NCBI GenBank assembly: GCA_003118195.1
Contig: BEXV01000474.1
Span: forward strand, 214,927-233,623
Length of the DNA: 18,697 nt
Source: Hemicentrotus pulcherrimus
Lineage: Eukaryota > Echinodermata > Echinoidea > Camarodonta > Strongylocentrotidae
Reading direction: 5' to 3'
Each line of letters begins with the position of its first letter. The stretch's first letter is position 1. The position numbers were made by a program, and so were the translations under genes. The notes beneath the pieces were generated by a model, which saw only the letters and a list, made by a program, of their open reading frames with translations, made no database searches and was not told where the DNA came from. Positions 1 to 8,257 of this stretch are shown piece by piece.

Positions 1-255
1 ATTGATGGATTCCTGCCAAACTTTGGTCATGTATGTATCTTGCAGAGCCGATGAACTGATTAGATTTTGGGGTCACTAGGTCAAAGGTCATAGTTCAAAG
101 GTCATGGACTCATTATGTATGCAAAAATAGCTTGTGAACGCATTCTCATTAGAACTGACAGATGGATTAGTATTTAACTCAGGACATCTTGCAGAGCCAA
201 TGAACTGAGTAAATGTAAGGGTCATGAGGTAAAAGATCAAAGGGTCATATATGTA
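1..255. repeat. Two diverged ~149-bp tandem units with AGGTCA motifs
   Basis: The phrase cttgcagagccgatgaactg at 39-58 recurs with one difference at 188-207, a period of 149. Each unit also has gatggatt near its start and GGTCA-rich text near its end. The first unit carries aggtcaaaggtca (78-90) and agttcaaaggtca (92-104). It lies in an intron of the DMAC2-family gene and runs off the window start. Confidence 0.75.
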
Positions 256-731
256 TATGAGAAATTACCTGTAATCACGATATTCTAAGAACCTATTAAA
301 GGATTACAATTGAACTTAAATTTGAAAAATTCTTCTGTTTTGGTTTGTAAAATTGCTCTATGACGGAGGCATCATTTCGACTGCGCGCAGTTGAAGTTCC
401 ATCTAGTTTCCTTCTGTTTACATATAAATTTGAGGGGGCAGGATGCGTTTATTATTCCCAAAGATATACACAAGCATTATTTAATCTTCCTAACTCCTCA
501 GACAATGAATAGATCAAGTCTTAAGATGTGAAGTCATAGACATATGTGCATGCCTTGATTTCCTTTGTATTGTTCCAACATAGTTTATAGTTTAAAAGAT
601 AATCTATGTACTTTTTTCCTAGAGAAGGGGTGTCTTTTTATCTACTTAAATTGGGTGCATGTTTTCAAATTCACTTATTGGGAAATAGTTAACAGATTCT
701 TTATCAAATCTGTATTCTTTTGTCCGAACAG
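256..731 (+). other. Intron sequence upstream of the first visible DMAC2-family exon
   Basis: AT-rich, with no conserved coding segment recognised on either strand. It ends with a pyrimidine-rich stretch and the acceptor at 730-731. The 5' exons of the gene should lie before the window. Confidence 0.6.
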
Positions 732-949
732 ACAGTCATTTGACACCATAAAAAAGTTTGGACGTGAGGTTGGTGTTAGCCATATGCTGGTCAATATGGG
801 GGCAAGAGTCCAGTTTACGAATGGAAAGTGGTACGCCAAGCAGGAAATTAGACAAGGGTCACTACCACTTGATGAACTGAGTGGTCAGTTTGTGATAGCC
901 ATTGATGCCACGGACACTGACCTGGACCAATTTAGCATGGCAGATGTTG
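732..949 (+). CDS. DMAC2-family exon A (first visible)
   Basis: Encodes SFDTIKKFGREVGVSHMLVN to QFSMADV, the conserved region before the LRRs. The acceptor is ambiguous: the text aacagacag offers AG at 730-731 (exon from 732, first base completes a codon) or at 734-735 (exon from 736, phase 0). The first AG is preferred. The donor is g|gtaaag at 950. Reading past the donor, the frame continues into a mobile element and stops at 1033-1035. Confidence 0.8.
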
Positions 950-1449
950 GTAAAGATGCATGTTTTCATGTCTGTTGTTCTCTCTCTAAAGTTTCATCAT
1001 TTAAGTTGAGTTTTGGTAATGCGATTGCATTGTGAAAGAAACATTGTGGAATTGATCAAAAAAGGTTGATCATCTAGCATATTGTACTGAAAGGTTCTGC
1101 AATCATCAAAATGATAAGAAATTTGGCCCAGTCTTGGTAAAGTACTAACAAGTAATGTACACAGAAAGATGTAATGAGGCTACACAAACATGTGGCATAG
1201 AAATTTGTCCCGATTTTACATGCCATACTTAAAATATTCAGGCATTTGAAGAGCCATGCTTTTCAGGAAACATATTTTATCTGATGTTTTTCTACACTTT
1301 CAATGATAATGCTCACAAATTATTTTTCGCCTCTTCCCAGAACTGGACCTTCTCATTTTACATTAGAATTTACAGGCATATGCACGCTATTTTTCCCTTC
1401 TATCAAGACAGTCTTTCTGTTCCTTTTACATCTTCCTGCCCCCCTTTCA

Positions 1450-1491
<42 letters not shown>

Positions 1492-3182
1492 TACACTGTA
1501 TGACTCTTGCTGTTTCTGAATCTAGAACTTCATTCTCTGCCTGTCTCCTACTCATAGCTACATTGGCATTTTATCTCTTGCTTTTGGAAACATCAAATCA
1601 TAAACTTTTAAATGAGTTTCATTTGCTTCCTTTGATACTGAAGTTGGTTGGGATCTTTTTTGTAATTTAAAACACAAACATAGTTTTTTTTTTTAAATGC
1701 TCAAGAACTTTAGTTATTGGCATACTACGTCATGCAGTAATTTTATTTACTTGCAAATGTCCTTTTGCAAGACATTAATTCTGCATCTGCTACTCTCCTT
1801 TTAGGTGTAGTAGATTGATATCTTATTGGAGATAATTTCTGGAATTCCTTGAATGCTGATTTAGGGCTGCTTGGCTAAAGTGATGGGGTGGTATTCTCGA
1901 AAGTCGACTAACTGTAGTCCATGGTTTAATCCTCTAAGTATGGAATGCCAAGTGTCCATATGAATATATTTTTGAATAATTGATATGTCCCTAAATTAAC
2001 ACGATGACATGAATTATTTCATACTATCTCTTAGATGTTGTTTATTAATTATGTTATTAAGTTTTATTTTAATTTAGTGCTAGATTAAGTTATTCAAAAC
2101 CTATTCATATGGACACTTCGCATTCCACACTTAGTCGGAGGATTAAACCATGGTCTAAAGTTAGTCCGCTTTCGATAATACCACCCGTGGTTGGTAAAAG
2201 TAGTTCTGTCTGTTCACCTTTCACATATCCTGTGTGAAGACAGGTATGTGAATAATGTAATATTTATCATTACTAATGCGAAACATTTTCGTTTCCATTG
2301 TTTGCAGTGAAATTATCTGAAGTGAAATATCTCAGTCTTGAAGGATGTGGACTAGTCGATGACCACTGCCTTGCTAGCCTTGTGCATCTAAGAGATACCC
2401 TCACACATCTCAATATTAACAAATGTGAGCAAGTTACTGAGAATGGTGTAGCAACACTCCATAAACTAAGGTAATATTATGTTTATGTTCATTTATAAAT
2501 ATATAAGAGCTTTCAATGAGTAAAAGTAAGAGTTGTTATATACCCTGTAGTCTACTGCTGTAGATGAATGTTTGGCAAAAATATGTATGGAGCATAAAGA
2601 AAACTTGCCTCCTTTTTTTTAATATTGAAAGTTTAACTTGAAACTTGGTGTAAAGACTTACAAATTCACCTGGAGATGCTTTTTCCACCCTTCCTTTTCT
2701 TTTAATGATCATTTTCTTATTTCATGTCTTCATTTGAGGGTACCTGCGTGGGCTTCATTTGCATTTGTATTAGAGATAACTTTTCTTTAAATATATTTTA
2801 TTCCTTCTAAAGTATGTAAAACAATCTCTTATCTTCTTGAATTCTTGTTATATTTTTGTCTAGGAATCTGGAGAGATTAAATATGAATGACATGCCACTG
2901 GTCAAGTTTGCTCCTCTGGTCGCCGTGATGCTGGAAGATGTGTTGCCACAGTGTCGCATCAGTCTCGTCACCAAGCAAGTGGATTCATACGTGGAGGAAG
3001 CCAGGAAAGGAGCGGAGATCATTGAAGAGCATAGAAAACAAGCTGGCCTTGACAAGACTTCACAAGATGATCTTAGAGATTTGAGGATTAGGATTAAGGA
3101 AGAAGATCATGATGCCATAGAAAATCCAATGCAACAGACATTTCACCACAAACGAGACGAAAAAACATCATCTAAGAGGTGA
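732..3182 (+). CDS. DMAC2/DMAC2L-family leucine-rich-repeat mitochondrial protein, 5'-partial, 3 exons
   Basis: Joining 732-949, 2308-2470 and 2864-3182 gives about 232 residues in one open frame, ending at TGA 3180-3182. All visible introns are GT-AG and the phases match (codons split G|TG and AG|G). The N-terminal part reads FGREVGVSHMLVNMGARVQF and later AIDATD. The middle holds two LRR-like units, YLSLEGCGLVDDHCLASL and LTHLNINKCEQVTENGVATL, then NLERLNMNDMP and LEDVLPQC. That order matches the ATP5S/ATP5SL family. Known roles: DMAC2 assembles the distal membrane arm of respiratory complex I, and DMAC2L (coupling factor B) is linked to ATP synthase; both are mitochondrial. The LEDVLPQC region looks more like DMAC2, while GARVQF and AIDATD look more like DMAC2L, so I leave the symbol blank. 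A charged tail of roughly 70 residues follows the last LRR. The start codon and targeting peptide lie upstream of the window. Family confident; paralogue not. Confidence 0.85.
1003..1351 (+). mobile_element. Terminal-inverted-repeat miniature element, family A copy 1
   Basis: Starts aagttgagttttgg and ends ccagaactggacct, imperfect inverted termini. Shares long blocks with the other three copies: gttgatcatctagcatat, aaaatgataagaaatttgg, gaagagccatgcttttcagg. It begins 53 bases after the exon A donor. No transposase is present. Confidence 0.88.
1456..1489. repeat. (CT)n microsatellite, about 17 units
   Basis: Uninterrupted CT dinucleotides after a short C run, in the intron between exons A and B. 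The serine/leucine-rich open frames across it are artefacts. Confidence 0.97.
1886..2186. mobile_element. Foldback element with ~100-bp terminal inverted repeats
   Basis: The left arm starts gggtggtattctcgaaag; the reverse complement of the right end starts gggtggtattatcgaaag. Both continue through ccatggtttaatcctc and aagtgtccatatgaata. The unpaired middle (about 2000-2080) is AT-rich. About 300 bp, no coding capacity, inside the intron before exon B. No target-site duplication was clear. Confidence 0.85.
2308..2470 (+). CDS. DMAC2-family exon B, LRR units
   Basis: Acceptor tttgcag|tg and donor ag|gtaata. The 163 bases encode VKLSEVKYLSLEGCGLVDDH through VATLHKLR. Two consecutive cysteine-containing leucine-rich repeats (LSLEGC..., LNINKC...) are visible, of the kind shared with F-box LRR and AMN1-like proteins. 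The exon completes a G|TG codon from exon A and leaves AG for exon C. Confidence 0.88.
2471..2863 (+). other. DMAC2-family intron B-C
   Basis: The 393-base GT-AG intron is AT-rich with a pyrimidine-rich 3' end. No repeat or other feature stands out. Confidence 0.8.
2864..3182 (+). CDS. DMAC2-family terminal exon
   Basis: Acceptor tgtctag|gaatctgg. The exon reads NLERLNMNDMP, then LVAVMLEDVLPQC, then a polar, charged tail (VEEARKGAEIIEEHRKQAG, DLRDLRIRIKEEDHDA) ending KTSSKR and TGA at 3180-3182. The tail has alternating acidic and basic residues and could be helical. I do not recognise it in the vertebrate proteins. Confidence 0.85.
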
Positions 3183-3369
3183 TGTTTGTCCAATAATGTT
3201 TTATGCCCAGCGCACACTACACGATCCTGCTGCAATCCAACTTTAGAAGAAATCATTATGGTGATTACATGTATATTAGATATCGAAATCTGTCCATCAT
3301 CATCTTCCTGATTTAGGTTCTGAATGATAAGAATACTAACAACCAGAATTTTTTGTGCATTTAAAGATA

Positions 3370-3755
3370 AAGTTGAGTTCTGGTCATGTGATTGCATTTG
3401 AAAAAACCGTTGAGGAATCGATCAGAAAAGGTTGATCATCTAGCATATAAGTATTGGTATGTACTTACTGCAAGGTCCTGGATTTATCAAAATGATAAGA
3501 AATTTGGCACAGTCATGGTAAAGTTACAAGCACTGTACACAGTAAGATTACTAAGATGTATATGGGGCTACATGACCATGTGGCATAAAAATCTGTCTTG
3601 ATTTGTATGCATTTACATGCCATATTTAGAATATTAAGGTATTTGAAGAGCCATGCTTTTCAGGAAACATTTTTTTATCTGATGTTCTTCCACACTTGCA
3701 TAATACAATGATAACACTCACAAATTATTTTCACCTCTCCCCAGAACTCAACCTT
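3370..3755 (+). mobile_element. Family A miniature element, copy 2
   Basis: Clear inverted termini: aagttgagttctgg at the left and ccagaactcaacctt at the right. This is the best copy for defining the family (~386 bp). It begins about 190 bases after the DMAC2-family stop, so it may fall in the 3' UTR. Confidence 0.92.
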
Positions 3756-3780
3756 CTCTGTAAGCCTTCTAGTTTAATAG

Positions 3781-3786
3781 AATAAA
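3781..3786 (+). terminator. Candidate polyadenylation signal for the DMAC2-family gene
   Basis: AATAAA about 600 bases after the stop codon, just beyond the family A element. It is the first canonical hexamer I noticed downstream. In AT-rich DNA the hexamer alone is weak evidence. Confidence 0.3.
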
Positions 3787-3896
3787 AGGCGAATCGGCTT
3801 TAAATGGTAGACAATTGCACTACTGGTCTGATAAACCACAATTCCTCTTCAAGGATGCTTGAAACCCCTTAAAATTTAGATATAATTAATCATAAG

Positions 3897-4039
3897 CAGG
3901 GATGCCAGTTTTCAGGCAAAAACTTGAATCAAGCATGGCGAGCTATTTTCAGGCCATAGGTTATGATTTTTTGTGTACTAAATAGAGCTCATTCTAGGTG
4001 ATTTTCAGGCCCTCTGATCAATTCTACCTGGCACCCCTG
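3897..4039. mobile_element. Short inverted-terminus element, possibly hAT-like
   Basis: Begins cagggatgccag and ends ctggcacccctg, inverted matches of each other. CAGGG termini are typical of hAT transposons and their miniature derivatives. An internal ttttcaggc motif recurs. No convincing 8-bp duplication flanks it. 143 bp, non-coding. Confidence 0.65.
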
Positions 4040-4116
4040 GCAATACGGCTATTTAGAGCCTTGATCATCAAGATTTTGCTTGTTTCAGCATTATCCACAT
4101 TATATCAAGTGTTCAT

Positions 4117-4322
4117 TGACACAAAGACGTAAATCCATATTTTGCCGAAATGAGTATTTGATATCAAAATATTCAGAAAAATAAGTGCTTTCCAGGAAGC
4201 ACAAAGACTTCCGGTAATTCCACCCAACACCCCTTCAATGGCTAGTGAAACATAGACTTAACTCCTTAAGGCCCAAGTGCTCAGTGACAAAATGGCTAAA
4301 ATGGAGTTACGTCTTTGTGTCA
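4117..4322. mobile_element. Inverted-repeat element with tgacacaaagacgtaa termini
   Basis: The left end tgacacaaagacgtaaatcc is matched by the reverse complement of the right end (tgacacaaagacgtaactcc). About 206 bp. The central part carries further cacaaagactt and catagacttaactcc echoes of the termini. Non-coding. Confidence 0.75.
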
Positions 4323-6192
4323 CTAACCCTCGATATGCTATTGAAAATTCTCCCAAAATCGGATCGTAGTATGATTGTATAGTGTCCCATCTGTCCTTCC
4401 ACTTGCCTCCATGATTCTCTATGCATCATGTTTGTCAAAACAATGTCAAGTTGTAGAAGCTGCAATTTGAAGGATCATGTTGCCAGTGAAAAGGGTTTGG
4501 TACAAAAGTAAGAGATTATGATTAACGTGCAGCTAACATTTGAAGATTTTATTTTTATTTGGGTTTCGTATCAGAAAAAGACAAGTCTCACCTTAACATG
4601 TTATTCTCAAAACTGCAAGCAAGGTAACATTTTATTCAGGAATTTAGTATTACAAAGCTTTTTGAGGTATTCAGTTATCAACTTTCGTATGGCAGGACTT
4701 TGCAGGATCATGAACATTTAAAAAATTGAAATCTCAGTGAGAAGCATTAGAATATGCAAACAGAATATTTTAATATTTAATGAATGCCAGTTTTTAAATG
4801 TATGTTCATACTTCATGATCATAGTCCAAATGCCATTTCCTGCATTGTCTTTCAATTTTCATTAATTGGTTCAAATACCGTTACCGTTTATATCAAAGAT
4901 TAACAAAAAGCCTGTCCTTTTTCCAAACATCTTTCATATACAGTACTTTGAGTTGTTTAAAATTAATGTAAAAGTTTTTATTGAAATCAAAATTCTATTG
5001 TGATCATTAAAAGATATTCCTATGGCATTGTTATCTCTTAGTGTCCCAGCGTGATTTTTTTTTAGCAGTTTACAGGTAATCCTTTTAAAGGTGATATTTA
5101 CTTGTTGCATTTAAATGTACATGAACCATCCAACATTTTGGAGAACCTCAACATTATTCTATTACAGAATTTCATTTTTGAAATTTGATCTACTATGTGT
5201 AGTATGCAAATAACAATTCAGACTGGTTTTGAGCTTATGAAATGGGAATTTCAGAAATTTGCAGATATGGAGAATTTGTGGATAATTTACTGTAACACTG
5301 AGATTATGTTGTGTTGCTCGCATTGCATTGATTTAGCACTTATTGACAACTATCTAATGGTACATGTCATTTTATGTTGTAGAGATAAAAATATTGGAAT
5401 GTATCAAGTTCATCTAAGATGTACATTATTGTATCATTATTTTTGGTCCATGATTTCCAATAAATTTCATATCAATATTTGAAAGAAATCCAAACTATAA
5501 TATGGTTACATTCTTCATTCAAGGTTCTTATATCTTAATCAATAAATTCTGGCAGAATAATGAATTTCCAACAGGCAAGTGATAACAAAAGGAAAGATAT
5601 AATGAAACCTTGTTTACTTTTGACAATTAATATTTATTAAGACATACAGATATCTCTGTCAAGAAACAAATTGAAATATAATGCAATAATGCAATAATTG
5701 TAGGCTTTGGACTTGCAACTTAATACATGAAAATCTGCATATACATGTCATTCAAATTATATTTACTCAATATATATCGTTATTTCTAAAGATGAGTAAG
5801 TAACAGGCTATGCAACTGTCATATCATTCACATATCATTGCTAAAGTAAATTTTATTTTACCATAGGTTCAGTTAATGTTCTCATCATTGATATATTTCT
5901 TGATATAGGGAGGCGTTGAGTACACATTGATACATTTCCTTGGCTGGATACATGTACATGTTGCACACAGAACCCATGCAATCGAGAGATCTATACCCCA
6001 GCATATTTCCTTCCAAACTACAAGAAATAACAACAACAACAAAAAGAGTGCTGGATAAAACATATGTAGTGATCTAAATTTGAAAATCCACATACTTGTA
6101 ATCTGATTTCTTCACAACGCAGACACCTTCTTAGAAAGATAACCTGTCTATAAAATCACTGATTTTGTGCCCTTGAAAATTGTTGCTTATTT

Positions 6193-6590
6193 ACAGGGAT
6201 TGGGTAACTTTGCCTCAGATTCTTAAAAAAAATCCTGGATTTAGCTTTAGCTGTGATCATGATGACTGTATTAACCTTTAGGTCATACATGTATCCCATG
6301 ACCTGTCTGATTATCAAGATATCCATGATTGGAATTAGAAATTTCAGGAATCTTTTTCTGAACGTTTTTTATAACACCACAGTCTATAGGAGAAAATGAT
6401 TATAATAAAACCGGTCACTCAAAGATTTTTTAAATTTTTAAAGAAAATAAAAAAAATTTTAAAAAAAAAATTTTTTTAAAAGGCTCAAATATAACACCAT
6501 ATCACAGACAGTACACTGATAACACGTAGGGGCAAGCATCTCAGATTTAACATTGATAAACGATGCCTTTAAACCTATGAAAAAGTAAGT
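6193..6590 (+). repeat. Dispersed repeat family B, copy 1
   Basis: Matches, in the opposite orientation, 12150-12541. Shared blocks include ggattgggtaacttt, gtctgattatcaagatat, ataacac.tc/ac agtctat and catctcagatttaacatt. About 400 bp with several substitutions and indels. Contains an A/T homopolymer-rich middle (6420-6480). Confidence 0.85.
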
Positions 6591-7859
6591 ATTTCATTGA
6601 GACTACATAACATATCTTGTCTCCCTCAAGTAGTTGTCATACACAGGTTCGCTGTAGAGGAAATCGGAATGGAAAATATCTAAATCTCTAAATGCAATAA
6701 TTTACTTACATTTTGAGTGAATATTCAACTGGTTAATCATTGATTTGCAATCCACAGCCTTACATTACCTTTAATTAAATGGTATGTTAAGGAGCGATAG
6801 AAACACAAAATTCAAAAGAGGAAAGAAAGAGAGGGTTCAAAAGATACAAATATGCTAATGAGCGTAGAGAAAAGAAGAGGTTTTCTTACCTCCATTTTTC
6901 AATGATACTTTTATGCCTCGTGTAATCTTTAGTTAAAAAACAATGCAGATTTGACCTGAGAAATGGTTTGCAGTATAAATAAAGGTATATTAACAGCACT
7001 GTATATTATGTTAAATAAATATAATGATGATTGAAATTGAAGCCAATCAAACTGGCACTGAATTTAAAGTTCTGAACACATTCACTACCTAAGAATAAGA
7101 GACCTATTTCCATTTAAAAGATTATTCAATGGTAGCGATTAGTATCATGAGCTTTGGAAATAATTACACTGGATTCAATTTCAGCAGTTGTCATCGGCCT
7201 GATGAACGGGGAGCTTAACAGACTTTTAAGTGACTTAAAAATCAAACATAAATATTTAAGAAATTTCATTCTGCAATATTTGTACCACATCAGAGCTCGA
7301 AGCTAATATTTGTACAGTAATTACCCTCTATCTTTACTTATGAATTAAATCACAAACTCTGAGAAGACGAGCAAAGAACTTTCGACCTGTCCATTGAAAG
7401 TCAAATAAACCAAGCATGAATCATATATTTTATTACAAATGATGATCTAGTTAATATTCTTTAGACTTGTAAATTTATAACTTGCAAAACAAATTTGCAT
7501 GGTGCTTTTGAATACTATTTTCTTTGGAGGGAACCAGGTTATCTGCAACATCTGATTTATTCATAGTAAACCAAACAAACAAATAAATATTATGAACTCA
7601 TTATAGGTAATAAAAAACTGTGATTATCCCTACCTGTAATCTGAGCACCACATATGAAGATATAAACAATTGTAAAAAGAACCAAACAATTGACTCGATG
7701 ACTTTTTCTATGTCTGGTCATGAAAAAAAAAGTTATTGTGTGCATATAGATATCTTCATACAGTCATTTCATTTCACAATTTCAATAGCTTGATTAAATG
7801 TGCACAGCTATAAATTCTAAATCACAAAATGAACTACTGTACTTGCACAATCCGGGTTA

Positions 7860-8084
7860 CGATTTACAGGGTAAAAAATAGCACGATCCCACAACGCAGC
7901 CACAATGCATCTTCAAGGAGACTTTTATCAGTTACGGACACGGGACCAAGGTCATTGGGTCATCTTATCGCTGAGGATTGAGGGCATATCTCTTGAACAG
8001 GACCACGGCCAGAACAAACAGGGGCACTGTACTCAATGTTTTCCATGAAAAAGCATCCGCAAGTGTCCAGCCGTTGCTCTGACG
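7860..8084 (-). other. AHSA1: Probable AHSA1 3' UTR start
   Basis: Directly downstream of the AHSA1 stop, this stretch is less AT-rich than the DNA beyond it, as expected of transcribed 3' UTR. TTTATT on the + strand (AATAAA on the - strand) occurs at 7556-7561 and 7428-7433 as possible polyadenylation signals. The UTR end cannot be fixed from sequence alone. Confidence 0.4.
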
Positions 8085-8257
8085 TCAGAAGAGCGAGGCA
8101 CCGAACCCAAAGGTGCCTTTGATCCTCTGGAAGAAGACAGAGTTCCAGCCGTGCCTGGTGCGCTCAAAGTCTGCCTTTGGAATGCCCTTCTGGGTAAGGA
8201 GGAGTTCAGTGCAGTCTGATTTCTGGTTGAACTGCAGTGTTACTAGTGAGTGGTGTC
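8085..8257 (-). CDS. AHSA1: AHSA1 exon 10, terminal
   Basis: Acceptor tgtacag|gac, completing Gly292. Encodes HHSLVTLQFNQKSDCTELLL, TQKGIPKADFERTRHGWNSV and FFQRIKGTFGFGASLF, then TGA 8085-8087. The GIP...E.TR.GW...FF..IK.TFG.GA.LF ending is diagnostic for AHSA1. The exon is noticeably more GC-rich than its surroundings. Confidence 0.95.

Larger units (their letters stand above)
3183..8084. other. Gene-free interval between the 3' ends of two convergent genes
   Basis: It holds a family A element (3370-3755), two further inverted-repeat elements (3897-4039, 4117-4322) and a family B repeat (6193-6590). The rest is AT-rich with no exon I can recognise. Short open frames near 4518-4721, 5195-5482 and 5869-6093 lack any recognisable motif. 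The 3' UTRs of both genes must lie here. Confidence 0.75.

Noticed and set aside
950..1035. Extension of the DMAC2-family exon A past 949
   Set aside because: Codes past a clear GTAAAG donor into a mobile element; the next exon matches the family in the correct phase.
1284..1670. Open frames across the CT microsatellite
   Set aside because: Low-complexity translation overlapping a mobile element and microsatellite, with no conserved motif.
4518..5482. Possible small genes between the two convergent genes
   Set aside because: Short AT-rich open frames without motifs, splice logic or codon bias.
8080..8087. Second CRE TGACGTCA
   Set aside because: Overlaps the AHSA1 stop codon in the terminal exon; most likely chance.
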